Shown here: one piece after another, positions 19,761 through 28,388 of the stretch | How positions within the stretch are numbered: position 1 is the stretch's first letter | Layout: every line of letters begins with the position of its first letter | Assembly (NCBI RefSeq): GCF_000818175.1 | Contig: NZ_JTIY01000002.1 | Location: 839,688-883,035 of the forward strand | DNA from: Streptomyces sp. AcH 505 | GTDB taxonomy: Bacteria > Actinomycetota > Actinomycetes > Streptomycetales > Streptomycetaceae | Length of the DNA: 43,348 nt | Direction: 5' to 3' | Translations under genes and position numbers: made by a program | Notes under the pieces: model-generated | What the model saw: only the letters and a program-made list of their open reading frames with translations | Told to the model about the DNA's origin: nothing | The model's database searches: none

Positions 19761-19865
19761 GCGGGCGGCGGCGCCCCTGAATTCGGTCGCTTCGGGTGGG
19801 GCGAGCCGTTACCTTCTGCCGGAGCGCGGTGAGTTACGCCGCGCGACGGCGAAGGGAAGCCCCAC

Positions 19866-20585
19866 ATGGAGACCGAGGGCCTGCGGACGGACCGACTGGG
19901 TTTGCTGCTCGACCAGTTCGACAAGGCCAGGGAGATGGCCGAGGTGCGGCTGGCGGGCCTCGGTGACGAGGAGTTCCTGTGGGAGCCGGCGGCCGGAGCC
20001 TGGTCGGTCCGGCGCCGGGAGGATGCGCGGACGCCCAGGGCGTTCGGACCGGGCGAGTGGGTACTCGACCTGGGCGCCGCCGACATCCCGGCGAACGAGT
20101 ACGCGGAGGTCGCCCGGCAGGCGGCCGGCGGTATGACCGTGGCCAAGATCGCCGAGGACTGGAGCGTGAGCACGGAACGGGTCGAGGAGATCCTCGCCCA
20201 CACCGGCCCGCTCCCGTCCGACGAGGCACCGGTCACGACCATCGCGTGGCGGCTGGCGCACCTGCACTTCCACTTCGCCGGCGGCTGGGAGTGGACCTTC
20301 GGCGAACGGCGTCACGAGCCGAAGGAACTGGTCGACTTCACGCCCTCCGCAGCCCTGGCGGTCGAGCGGTTCTGGACGCTGATCGACCGCTGGCGCGACA
20401 GCGTCGCCACCGTCACCGAGGCACAACTGGATACGGTCGGCTTCTCGCAGTACCCGTACGGCTCCGACCCCGACGACCCGTTCGTGTCCGTACTCGCCGG
20501 GTCCAATCTCGAATTCATCCATCACATGGCCGAGATCGCGCTGCTCCGCGACTTGTGGCGGTCCGGTTCGACAAGGCGTTATTGA
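19866..20585 (+). CDS. DinB-like four-helix-bundle protein
   Basis: 239 residues with the DinB/YfiT-type signature: an opening helix with [20 protein letters not shown], the [17 protein letters not shown] segment, a metal-site region [16 protein letters not shown] and a last helix [14 protein letters not shown]. Family members bind a metal and act as thiol-dependent S-transferases or remain uncharacterised. A roughly 65-residue insertion (about 60-125) between helices is longer than usual. It ends 32 bp before galG on the same strand and could be co-transcribed with it; a role in the cluster is not evident. Confidence 0.8.
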   Translation: METEGLRTDRLGLLLDQFDKAREMAEVRLAGLGDEEFLWEPAAGAWSVRRREDARTPRAFGPGEWVLDLGAADIPANEYAEVARQAAGGMTVAKIAEDWSVSTERVEEILAHTGPLPSDEAPVTTIAWRLAHLHFHFAGGWEWTFGERRHEPKELVDFTPSAALAVERFWTLIDRWRDSVATVTEAQLDTVGFSQYPYGSDPDDPFVSVLAGSNLEFIHHMAEIALLRDLWRSGSTRRY

Positions 20586-20617
20586 ATCTCGTCGGAGGCT
20601 CATCTACCCTTCTCGAT

Positions 20618-21280
20618 ATGGCGAATCAAATAGCGGCAGGACCGGAAATCCTCGCGTATGTGCGGGAGTTCTCGCTCAGGGAAGACGAGGTTCTGCGTGA
20701 ATTGCGCCAGACGACCGCTGAGCTGCCCGGCGGGGAAGCGATGCAGGTCATGGCCGAGGAGGGGCAGTTCCTTGCGTTTCTGATCGCGACCACCGGCGTC
20801 GCGGACGTACTGGAGATCGGCACATTTACCGGCTACAGCACGCTGTGGATGGCGCGCGCTCTTCCGTCGCACGGGAAACTCGTCACCTGTGACATAACCG
20901 ATCGGTGGCCGGAGATCGGCGCCGAATACTGGCGGCGCGCGGGTGTTTCCGAGCGGATCGACGTTCGCGTCGGTGCTGCTGTCGAAACGCTGGAGAAGAT
21001 GCTCGCCGACGGTTATGCGGATCGATTCGGGCTCGTTTTCATCGACGCCGACAAGGCGAATTATCCGCAGTACTACGAGCTGGCATTGCGGCTTGTGCGT
21101 CCGGGCGGACTGGTCGTCGTGGACAACACGCTTTTCTTCGGCCGGGTCATCGATCCTCTCGCCGACGACGCGGACACCACGGGTGTTCGCGAGGTGAATG
21201 CCAGGATCCGGGACGACCAGCGGGTCGATGTCTGCATGCTCCCGATGGCCGACGGCATCACCCTGGTCCGTCGGCGGTGA
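20618..21280 (+). CDS. galG: O-methyltransferase for methoxymalonyl-ACP (FkbG type)
   Basis: 220 residues, the family length. SAM-binding motif I is [13 protein letters not shown] (about 66-78), and the metal/acceptor region is [13 protein letters not shown], as in catechol-type O-methyltransferases and FkbG. It should methylate the 2-hydroxyl of hydroxymalonyl-ACP on GalJ. It is the only cluster gene on the plus strand and converges on galH, overlapping it by 23 bp. Codon use is less GC-biased than neighbours (AAT CAA ATA at the start), hinting at a separate origin. No good ribosome-binding site precedes the ATG; the GGAGG at 20593-20597 is too far away, so translational coupling or a leaderless start is possible. 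Confidence 0.88.
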   Translation: MANQIAAGPEILAYVREFSLREDEVLRELRQTTAELPGGEAMQVMAEEGQFLAFLIATTGVADVLEIGTFTGYSTLWMARALPSHGKLVTCDITDRWPEIGAEYWRRAGVSERIDVRVGAAVETLEKMLADGYADRFGLVFIDADKANYPQYYELALRLVRPGGLVVVDNTLFFGRVIDPLADDADTTGVREVNARIRDDQRVDVCMLPMADGITLVRRR

Positions 21281-22358
21281 GATCCGGAGCGACGAGCCGG
21301 GCCGTCGTGGGGGCCGCCCGGCGCTCGGCGACGAGATGCAGCACCTGGACATCGTCGCCGGAACTCCCCGCGACCGCGTCCCGGCAGTCGCACGGCTGCT
21401 CGTCGAAGCCGGCGAACCGGTAGGCGATCTCCATCATCCGGTTGCGCTCGGTGGGGCGGAAGTCCGCCAGCAGATGGACACCGGCCCGGCCGGCCTGGTC
21501 GACCAGCCAGTTCAGGATGATCGTCCCGGCGCCGAACGCCACCACGCGGCAGGAGGTGGCGAGCAGCTTCAGATGCCATGCCGCCGGACGCTTCTCCAGC
21601 AGCAGCACGCCCACGGCGCCGTGCGATCCGAAGCGGTCGGTGAGCGTCGTGACCAGGACCTCATGGCCGGGGTCGGCGATCAGCGCGCGCAGCGCCTCAT
21701 CGGGGTAGTGCACCCCCGTCGCGTTCATCTGGCTGGTGCGCAGGGTCAGTTCCTCCACCCGCGACAGCTCCTCGTCCGTGGCCCGCCCGATGCGCATCAC
21801 CAACTCCAGCGAGCGGAGGAAGTCCTCGTCCGATCCGGTGAACCGCGTCTGCTCGTCCGTGCGGCGGAAGCCGGCCTGGTACATCTCACGGCGCCGCCGT
21901 GCATCGACCGTCACCGACTTCGGGTTGAACTCCGGCAGGTCGAGCAGCGTCGTCGCGTCCTGCGCCGGGTAGCAGCGCACGTCCGGCAGATGGAAGGCGA
22001 CCTCGGCTCGCTCGGCGGGCTGGTCGTCGATGAAGGCGACGGTGCCGGGAGCGAAGTCCAGCCGCTCGGTGATCCGGCGTACGGCGTCCGACTTCCGCCC
22101 CCAGCCGATCTCGGCCACGACGAAGTAGTCGGCGACGCCCAGCGCCTCCAACTCGGCCCAGGCGAGGTCGTGGTCGTTGCGGCTGGAGACCGACTGGAGA
22201 ATGCCCCGCGCGTCGAGGCCGACGATCACCTCACGGACCGCCTCGGACAGGACGACCTTCCCGTCCTCCAGCAACGTGCCCTGCCAGAGCGTGTTGTCGA
22301 GATCCCAGACCAGGCACTTCACGGTCACGGGCGGGACCACCGCGGTGGTGTCGCTCAT
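21258..22358 (-). CDS. galH: HAD-superfamily glyceryl-ACP synthase (FkbH type)
   Basis: 366 residues. The HAD nucleophile motif [11 protein letters not shown] (Asp19 and Asp21) lies near the N-terminus, followed by SRNDHD. The C-terminal half contains [10 protein letters not shown] with the Cys of the acyl-transfer step. FkbH-type proteins recruit 1,3-bisphosphoglycerate, dephosphorylate it and load glyceryl onto an ACP, the first step to methoxymalonyl-ACP. A strong AAGGAG ribosome-binding site precedes the ATG, 30 bp after the galI stop. It is the last gene of the operon and its 3' end overlaps galG on the opposite strand. Confidence 0.93.
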   Translation of the reverse strand: MSDTTAVVPPVTVKCLVWDLDNTLWQGTLLEDGKVVLSEAVREVIVGLDARGILQSVSSRNDHDLAWAELEALGVADYFVVAEIGWGRKSDAVRRITERLDFAPGTVAFIDDQPAERAEVAFHLPDVRCYPAQDATTLLDLPEFNPKSVTVDARRRREMYQAGFRRTDEQTRFTGSDEDFLRSLELVMRIGRATDEELSRVEELTLRTSQMNATGVHYPDEALRALIADPGHEVLVTTLTDRFGSHGAVGVLLLEKRPAAWHLKLLATSCRVVAFGAGTIILNWLVDQAGRAGVHLLADFRPTERNRMMEIAYRFAGFDEQPCDCRDAVAGSSGDDVQVLHLVAERRAAPTTARLVAPDLTADGPG

Positions 22359-22388
22359 GTTCGGCTCCTTGAAAGGGGGGTGGCAGCA

Positions 22389-23495
22389 TCACCGGCGGCC
22401 GAGCGCGTGCTCGGCCAGAATCAGCTGGCACATCTCGTTGCTGCCCTCGATGATTTCCATCAGCTTGGCGTCGCGGTACGCCCGCGCCACCACATGACCG
22501 TCCTGCGCCCCGGCCGACGCCAGTACCTGGACGGCGGCGGCCGAACCCCTGGCCGCGTGCCCGGCGCTGACGTACTTCGCCAGCACGCCCGAGGTGACCA
22601 GGTCGGCGTCGCTGTCGTCCCAGCAGCGGCTCGCGTGCTCGCAGGCCCGGGTGGACACCTGCTCGGCGGTCCACAGGTCGGCCAGATGCCGGGCGACGAG
22701 CTGGTGCTGCCCCAGCGGCTTGCCGAACTGCTCCCGGGAGCCCGCGTGTCCGACGGCCGCCGCCACACAGGCCCGCAGGATCCCGACACAGCCCCACGCG
22801 ACGGAGAGCCGGCCGTACGCCAGGGCTGTCGTCACAAGCAGGGACAGCGGCTGCCGGCCGCCGCCCAGCAGGCTGCTGAGCGGCAACCGCACGTTGTCCA
22901 GCCGGACTTCCGCATGCCCGGCCGCCCGGCAGCCCAGCGGATCAGCCACCGGCCGCACCTCGACCCCGGGCGCTGTCCTGTCCACCACGACCACGGCGCC
23001 GCCGTCGTCCATCCGGGCCACGACCAGGATGAGATCGGCGTACTCGGCGGCGGTCACCCACTTCTTGCGGCCGCTCAGCAGCAGCGTGTCCCCTTCGACG
23101 GTGACGGTGGTCCCGATCGCCGACAGGTCGCTGCCCGCCTCGGACTCGCTGAAGGCCACGGCCGCCGTTTCGCCCGAGACGAGCCGCGGCAGCAGATCGG
23201 CCGCCTGCGCCGGGTCACCGAGCCGTTCGACGGTCCACGCCGCCATGCCCTGCGACGTCATGACGCTCCGCAGGGAGCTGCACAGACTGCCGACATGGGC
23301 GGTGAACTCGCCGTTGTCCGCGCTGCCCCAGCCCGGCCCGCCGTACGCCGCCGGGATCTGGCCGGTGAGCTGCCCCGCTGCGCCGAGCTTGCGCACCAGG
23401 TCCTCCGGCAGCCGGCCCGCCAGGTCCCAGCCGGCCGCCCGGTCACCGACCAGTTCGGTGACGGCCGAGGCCGCGGCGGCTACGTCGTCACGCAC
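22389..23495 (-). CDS. galI: Acyl-CoA dehydrogenase-type enzyme (FkbI type)
   Basis: 368 residues starting at a GTG at 23495, which overlaps the galJ stop by 8 bp; the frame upstream belongs to galJ's region and has no better start. The fold is the acyl-CoA dehydrogenase: AFSESEAGSDLSAIG for FAD and substrate binding, SGRKKWVTAAEYADLILV, and the C-terminal helix MEIIEGSNEMCQLILAEHALG. In the methoxymalonyl pathway it oxidises the glyceryl-ACP derivative further towards hydroxymalonyl-ACP after GalK. It sits between galJ and galH as in FkbI-type operons. Confidence 0.92.
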   Translation of the reverse strand: MRDDVAAAASAVTELVGDRAAGWDLAGRLPEDLVRKLGAAGQLTGQIPAAYGGPGWGSADNGEFTAHVGSLCSSLRSVMTSQGMAAWTVERLGDPAQAADLLPRLVSGETAAVAFSESEAGSDLSAIGTTVTVEGDTLLLSGRKKWVTAAEYADLILVVARMDDGGAVVVVDRTAPGVEVRPVADPLGCRAAGHAEVRLDNVRLPLSSLLGGGRQPLSLLVTTALAYGRLSVAWGCVGILRACVAAAVGHAGSREQFGKPLGQHQLVARHLADLWTAEQVSTRACEHASRCWDDSDADLVTSGVLAKYVSAGHAARGSAAAVQVLASAGAQDGHVVARAYRDAKLMEIIEGSNEMCQLILAEHALGRR

Positions 23496-23790
23496 CGGGA
23501 CCGCCGGCGGCTGGCTGCCGTAGCCGTTCGACGAGCGCGGCCATCCGCTGCACCGTACGGAAGTTGTCCACCCGCAGATCGCCGCCGCGGATGGCGATGC
23601 CGTACGACTTCTCCAGATGGACCACCAGCTCCATGGCGAAGAGCGAGGACAGGCCGCCCATGCCGAAGACATCGGCGTCGGTGGCCCAGCTCCTGCCCGT
23701 GCGCTTCGCCAGGAAATCCAGCATTTCCTTCTCGACGGCTTCGGAGCCGCCGATGGGCTCCGGCACCGGCCGGTCGGATGGCGTGGTCAT
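23488..23790 (-). CDS. galJ: Free-standing acyl carrier protein for methoxymalonyl (FkbJ type)
   Basis: 100 residues with the acidic ACP helix and the phosphopantetheine site GGLSSLFAMELV; Ser49 fits the G-x-x-S-L pattern. The intermediates from glyceryl to methoxymalonyl are tethered here and then delivered to the PKS, which lets the extender unit bypass the AT. Its ATG overlaps the galK stop codon (ATGA) and its stop overlaps the galI start, so galK-J-I are translationally coupled. Confidence 0.92.
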   Translation of the reverse strand: MTTPSDRPVPEPIGGSEAVEKEMLDFLAKRTGRSWATDADVFGMGGLSSLFAMELVVHLEKSYGIAIRGGDLRVDNFRTVQRMAALVERLRQPAAGGPGA

Positions 23791-24686
23791 GCCTGTTCTC
23801 CTTCGTACTCGTACGCGTAGAAGCCACGCCCGCTCTTGCGGCCGAGGTGGCCGGCCCGCACCAGCTCCAGCAGCAGGTCGCAGGGGCGGCACCCGTCGTC
23901 ACCTGTCCTGCTGTGCAGCACCCACAGCGAGTCGACCAGGTTGTCGAGACCGATGAGGTCGGCGGTGCGCAGCGGGCCCGTCGGATGCCCGAGGCAGCCC
24001 TGCATGAGCTGGTCCACCGACTCGGCGCTCGCGGTGCCCGCCGCCACCACTCGCGCCGCGTCGTTGATCATGGGGTGCAGCAGCCGGCTGGTGACGAAGC
24101 CCGGTGCGTCGTCGACCACGATCGGCTGCCGGCCCAGCGAGGCGAGCAGGGCCCGCAGCGCGTCCAGGGTCGCCTCGCCGGTCTCGGCGCCCCGGATGAC
24201 CTCGACCGTCCGGATCAGGTAAGGCGGATTCATGAAGTGAGTGCCGATCAGATCGACCGGCCGTGCCGTCGCCAGAGCCAGCTCGGCGATCGGAATCGCC
24301 GAGGTGTTCGAGATGATCGGGGTGCCCGGTGCGACCAGCTCCGACACGTCGGCGAGGACCTTCGCCTTGGCGTCGGCGTCCTCGGTGACCGCTTCGATCA
24401 CCGCGACGGGTGCGCTGTCGCCGGCCGCCAGTAGGTCGGCGAGCGACAGACCGGTGACGAGCGCGCCAGGGACGGCCTCGTCGGGCAACGCGCCCATCAG
24501 CCGCGCCGTCCGCACCTGGTGGTCGATCTTCGCCGGGGCCTCGTCAAGACGGCGCCGGTCCAGGTCGACCAGCGACACCGCGATCCCGTGCCCGATCGCC
24601 AGCGCCGCGATCCCCGAGCCCATCACCCCCGCTCCGAGCACCACCAGTCGTGGCCCGGCACCGGGCGTACCGTTCTCCGCTGCCAT
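23787..24686 (-). CDS. galK: 3-hydroxyacyl-CoA dehydrogenase-type enzyme (FkbK type)
   Basis: 299 residues from the ATG at 24686, preceded by GGAAAGAGAG. The NAD-binding motif VVLGAGVMGSGIAALA is near the N-terminus; NTSAIPIAEL, GTHFMNPPYLI and PGFVTSRLLHPMINDAA are the usual hydroxybutyryl-CoA dehydrogenase landmarks. In methoxymalonyl-ACP formation it oxidises glyceryl-ACP at the primary alcohol. It follows the Rieske gene by 59 bp and couples to galJ by a 4-bp overlap. Confidence 0.92.
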   Translation of the reverse strand: MAAENGTPGAGPRLVVLGAGVMGSGIAALAIGHGIAVSLVDLDRRRLDEAPAKIDHQVRTARLMGALPDEAVPGALVTGLSLADLLAAGDSAPVAVIEAVTEDADAKAKVLADVSELVAPGTPIISNTSAIPIAELALATARPVDLIGTHFMNPPYLIRTVEVIRGAETGEATLDALRALLASLGRQPIVVDDAPGFVTSRLLHPMINDAARVVAAGTASAESVDQLMQGCLGHPTGPLRTADLIGLDNLVDSLWVLHSRTGDDGCRPCDLLLELVRAGHLGRKSGRGFYAYEYEGEQA

Positions 24687-24745
24687 GTCGCTCTCTTTCC
24701 GTCCCGGAAGCTCGCCGGCTCCCGGGGCACGTCGGACGCCGGTGG

Positions 24746-25852
24746 TCACTCCTCCGAACTGACCCCGGTCCGCCGGGGCCTCGGTGGCACGAGATCGTCA
24801 ACGGGATCCGTGTAGAACTGCTGCGCCCACTGCCGGTAGCGGCCGATGGGACCGTCGCCCTTGGCGAGCTTCGGGTGCTCGACATGCTCCTGGTAGTGCC
24901 ACATCAGCAGGTCGGCGCCGGTGTCCATGCTCCCCACCCGCTGGAGGACACTGCTGAGGAGCCGGGCGGTCGGCATGGTCACCCTGCGGCCCACCGCGCC
25001 GGGCACCCGGGGGATGTCGCTCAGCTCCAGCTTCGTACCGAACCGGAGCTGGATACGGCCAGGGCCTGTGGGGGTCGCGTGGAGCATCACGTACATGGTC
25101 CCCAGGCCCGCGGGCAGCACCGTGCGTGCCGCGATGCTGGCCAGTCCGATCACGGTGAGCGTGTAGGACTGGTTGAACCCGCGCACCATGGTGCCGCGGG
25201 CGGTCGCCGTGACCGTGCTGGTCTGTTCGCCGGCCACCGGATTGCCCCCGATGTCCAGGCCCGTCAGACCGTGCAACGCCGGCAGATGACCCCAGTCGAA
25301 GGCGTTCTCCATGACGTCCTGCGGGTGACCCGCGATGTCGAACGTGTTGTGGCTGAACGGCTGCCGGTCGTCCATCGGGAAGGCCGGCACCTCCCACTGC
25401 GGGGGCAGGCCGAGGGCGTGCCGCCACACATAGACCGAGCCGTTGGCCTCGCACACCGGGTACTGCGTCAGCGACGCCTTCGGCGGCGGCTGGTCGTAGG
25501 CCGTACGCACACAGACGCCGGCCGGGTCGAAGGCGAACCGGTGGAAGGGACAGACGATGTCCTCGCCCTCGACCGATCCGCCGACCCCCAGATGCGCGCC
25601 GAGGTGCGGGCACTGCGGCCGGACCGCCCGCAGCACACCTTTGGACGTGCGGTAGAGGACGACCTCCGCCCCCGCGAGCGGGCGGGTGGTGACGGTTCCG
25701 GGTCGCACTTCGGAGCTGAAGGCCAGACAGAACCACCCGTTCGGGTAGGGCAGGGAGGAAGCGCGCAGACTGTCGGCCGGGGCCGCGGTGGGCAGGCTCA
25801 CCTCCCTGTTCGTGAGGAGATGCTTCACCAAAGGCTTCAGGTGAGGCTTCAC
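24746..25852 (-). CDS. Rieske non-haem iron oxygenase (KshA/DAF-36-like)
   Basis: 368 residues. The Rieske [2Fe-2S] ligands are Cys81, His83, Cys101 and His104 in CPHLGAHLG and CPFHRF. The catalytic iron site appears as ENAFDWGHLPALHG (His189 and His194, Asp at 186 as bridge), which resembles 3-ketosteroid 9-alpha-hydroxylase and cholesterol desaturase types rather than aromatic-ring dioxygenases. It likely hydroxylates or desaturates the polyketide after the P450 or before it. The GTG at 25852 has AGGAG about 7 bp upstream, overlapping the P450 stop. No ferredoxin or reductase gene is nearby, so electrons must come from elsewhere. In the galbonolide literature as I recall it, this corresponds to one of the two oxygenase genes galD/galE. 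Confidence 0.9.
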   Translation of the reverse strand: MKPHLKPLVKHLLTNREVSLPTAAPADSLRASSLPYPNGWFCLAFSSEVRPGTVTTRPLAGAEVVLYRTSKGVLRAVRPQCPHLGAHLGVGGSVEGEDIVCPFHRFAFDPAGVCVRTAYDQPPPKASLTQYPVCEANGSVYVWRHALGLPPQWEVPAFPMDDRQPFSHNTFDIAGHPQDVMENAFDWGHLPALHGLTGLDIGGNPVAGEQTSTVTATARGTMVRGFNQSYTLTVIGLASIAARTVLPAGLGTMYVMLHATPTGPGRIQLRFGTKLELSDIPRVPGAVGRRVTMPTARLLSSVLQRVGSMDTGADLLMWHYQEHVEHPKLAKGDGPIGRYRQWAQQFYTDPVDDLVPPRPRRTGVSSEE

Positions 25853-25862
25853 GGCATCACTC

Positions 25863-27317
25863 CTAATGCTTCACCGGGCAGGTGCCGGCGCCCGGCTGCG
25901 TGGACGGCTGGACAGGTGTGGTCAGCGGTGCGGCCGAGTGCGCCTCGGCGGGGTTGGCACCGCCGGTCCGCCGCTCGCTGAGCCGCATGCGTACCCCGCG
26001 CGAACTGAGGCTCGTCTCCACCTTGGGCTTGAACGGCTGTTCGCCCACCGGGCTCAGCTCCCAGCGGGAGACGACGGCGGTGAGGGCCAGGATCGCCTCG
26101 GTGAGGGCGAACTGGTCCCCGATGCACTTGCGCGCCCCGGCGCCGAACGGAATGTAGGTCGCCCGGTCGGGCTGCCCTTCGAGCCAGCGGTCCGGGTCGA
26201 AGGTGTCGGGATCGGCGTACAGGTCGGGCCTGCGGTGCAGCAGGTACGGGCTGAGCACGATGGTGCTGCCGCCCTTGAGCCGCACCCCGCCCAGTTCGGT
26301 GTCCGACCTGACCGCGCGGGTCATCATCCAGGCGGGCGGATACAGCCGCAGGGTCTCGGTCACCACCCGGCCGGCCAGGCCGAGCGCGGGCAGATGCGCG
26401 GGGTCGAGCTTCCCGCCGGCCAGGACCGCGTCGCTCTCGGCCTGGAGACGCCGCTGGATGTCCGGGTGCGTGGCCACCAGGTGCAGGGCCCAGGCCAGGG
26501 TGATGGCCGTGGTCTCCATCCCGCCCAGGAAGAACGTGAGGGCCTCGTCGGCGAGTTCGGCGTCGCTCAGCTGCTTCTGGCCGTCCTGGCTCTCCTCGTC
26601 GACGGCGGCGACGAGCGTGGAGAGCAGGTCGGCGTGGTCGGTCGGGTCGGCGCGCCGCTCGGCGATGATCTCCGCGATCGTGGCGGCCAGCCGGTTGGTG
26701 GCGTTCTCGTACTGACGCTTGCGCGGCGTCGGCACCCGGCGCAGCAGGGCCGGGGTCATCATCCGGCGGAAGAACGCGGTCACGATGGTCGCGGTGTCGG
26801 CCAGGGCCCGGCGCATGGTCTCTTCCGGCAGCGAGCCGCTGAACATCGTCTCCATGGTTGCGCGGGTCGTCAGCGTCATCATTTCCTGCGTGATGTCGAG
26901 GACGTCGCCGTCGTGCCAGGAGTCCGCCTTCAGCGTCGCGGCGCGGGCGAACACCGACCCGTACCCGGGGAGCCGGGTGGGGTGGAACGACGGCTGGCAC
27001 AGCCGTCGTTGCCGCCGGTGCAGGGGGTACGCGCAGGTCGACAGGCCGTCGCCGATGACCTCGCGGATCCGGTCGTAGATCGGGCCGCCCTTGTCGAATA
27101 CCCGGTCGTTGAGGAACACCTGCCGGGTCAGGTCCGGGTCGCAGATCATCATGGCGGTGCTCGGGCCCAGCCGGACGCGGACCATCTTGCGGTACCCGGA
27201 CAGGGACATGATGAACGCCAGCGGATCGCGGAGCAGCGGCAGCGCGTGGCCCAGCAGCGGCAGCGCCCCCGGGGCCACCGGAACCGAGGCTGCGGTCGCC
27301 GTGGTGGTGTCTGTCAT
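25863..27317 (-). CDS. Cytochrome P450 (pentalenene-oxygenase-like, CYP183-type)
   Basis: 484 residues. The oxygen-binding I-helix is FFLGGMETTA, the ExxR helix is ETLRLYPP, and the haem loop is FGAGARKCIG with axial Cys398. The LHRRQRRLCQPSFHP C-helix region resembles pentalenene oxygenase PtlI. Unlike many tailoring P450s, the C-terminus has an extra 35-residue Pro/Thr-rich tail. It is expected to oxidise the macrolactone (galbonolides carry an exocyclic alkene and hydroxylated carbons). The ATG at 27317 overlaps the KAS III-like stop codon (ATGA). No ferredoxin partner gene is in the cluster. Confidence 0.93.
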   Translation of the reverse strand: MTDTTTATAASVPVAPGALPLLGHALPLLRDPLAFIMSLSGYRKMVRVRLGPSTAMMICDPDLTRQVFLNDRVFDKGGPIYDRIREVIGDGLSTCAYPLHRRQRRLCQPSFHPTRLPGYGSVFARAATLKADSWHDGDVLDITQEMMTLTTRATMETMFSGSLPEETMRRALADTATIVTAFFRRMMTPALLRRVPTPRKRQYENATNRLAATIAEIIAERRADPTDHADLLSTLVAAVDEESQDGQKQLSDAELADEALTFFLGGMETTAITLAWALHLVATHPDIQRRLQAESDAVLAGGKLDPAHLPALGLAGRVVTETLRLYPPAWMMTRAVRSDTELGGVRLKGGSTIVLSPYLLHRRPDLYADPDTFDPDRWLEGQPDRATYIPFGAGARKCIGDQFALTEAILALTAVVSRWELSPVGEQPFKPKVETSLSSRGVRMRLSERRTGGANPAEAHSAAPLTTPVQPSTQPGAGTCPVKH

Positions 27318-28363
27318 GAACGACTTCCTTCTGTGGGTGAGTGGCCGGCGGATGCGGCGGCGGGTACGGGTACGGCGACGGGGTCGCGGGTGATTTCGAG
27401 CAGCGCCGTGGTCCAGCGGAAACCGACGCCGAAACTCACGACGAGGACGTGTTCGCCGGCCCGCAGGGTGCCGGAGCGGAACATCCGGTCGAGGGCGAGC
27501 AGGTTGTCGCTCGGCCCCGCGTGGCCGAGGTGCCTGCCGAAGATCCAACTGGTGTCGTCGGAGCGGCGGCCGAGCGGTGAACCGGTCAGCAGCAGGTCGA
27601 GCACGGCCGAGCCGATCGCGATGGCCGCCACGTGCGAGACGTCCCGCGGTTTCACCCCGGTCTCGTCGAGGACGGACCGGATGCAGCGGTGGGTGGCCCG
27701 TTGCATGACCTCGATGTGGGGCATGAACCCGGTGTCCTCGACGATGAACTGCCGCTCGCCACCGCCGGCGGCGTATCCCCGCCTGGTCCGGGTCAGCACC
27801 TCCAGCTGCGGCTCCGTCGCGTGCGCTGTCGCCAGCAGGCGGGCGAAGCCCGACCCCCGGGTGACTACGGCGGCAGCGCCGGCGTCACCGGCCACGTACC
27901 CCATCTCCCGTACATGGCCCCACCGTTGGTCGGAGAAGCGGGCACCCGCCGTGACCAGGGCGGCTTTCGCGGCAGGCCGGGCGGTGAGGTGTTCGGCCGC
28001 GGCGACGAGTCCGGCGACCCCGCCGTCACTCGCGGCGCCCAGCTCGATCCCTGCGGTGTCCTTTCCGCCGAGCACCCGCAGGATGTAGGGCGCGGGCGTG
28101 AAGTGGTCCTCGTCCTGGAAGTTGGCGTGCACGAGCAGACTCAGGTCGGCACTGGCGACGTTCGCGTGGCGCAGCGCCTTGAGACCGGCCCTGACCGCCA
28201 TCTGTGTCGGCGTGTGGTCCTTCGACACGGCGGCCGATGTGAAGCCGTTGAGCCCCGCCACGGAGGGCTGTTCGGTGACCGGTCCGCCCCACGGCCCGTG
28301 CTCGGGCTTGATGGGCGGGATCCACGCACCGGTCCCTGCGATCGTGATGTCCTGCCACAACAC
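27314..28363 (-). CDS. KAS III-like protein with Ser in place of the catalytic Cys
   Basis: 349 residues from the GTG at 28363, which has GAGGAG six bases upstream; an earlier in-frame start at 28498 would extend into the galB gene and is rejected. The thiolase fold aligns with FabH. Where FabH has AACSG the sequence reads AASDG, placing Ser112 at the nucleophile. His244 (SHVAAIAIG) is kept, while the Asn position reads His281 (LGHAGPSDN). A similar Cys-to-Ser change is known in DpsC of daunorubicin synthesis, a starter-unit specifying protein. Here it may prime GalB with the starter acyl group, or transfer or cyclise the finished chain. It sits 25 bp after galB and overlaps the P450 gene. 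Symbol galA or galC is uncertain. Confidence 0.85.
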   Translation of the reverse strand: MLWQDITIAGTGAWIPPIKPEHGPWGGPVTEQPSVAGLNGFTSAAVSKDHTPTQMAVRAGLKALRHANVASADLSLLVHANFQDEDHFTPAPYILRVLGGKDTAGIELGAASDGGVAGLVAAAEHLTARPAAKAALVTAGARFSDQRWGHVREMGYVAGDAGAAAVVTRGSGFARLLATAHATEPQLEVLTRTRRGYAAGGGERQFIVEDTGFMPHIEVMQRATHRCIRSVLDETGVKPRDVSHVAAIAIGSAVLDLLLTGSPLGRRSDDTSWIFGRHLGHAGPSDNLLALDRMFRSGTLRAGEHVLVVSFGVGFRWTTALLEITRDPVAVPVPAAASAGHSPTEGSRS

Positions 28364-28388
28364 TGCTGTCTCCTCGGCTGTCGGCTGG

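Noticed and set aside
21198..24434. A 1078-codon plus-strand open frame over galH-galK
   Set aside because: It lies opposite four well-defined enzymes and has no recognisable domain.
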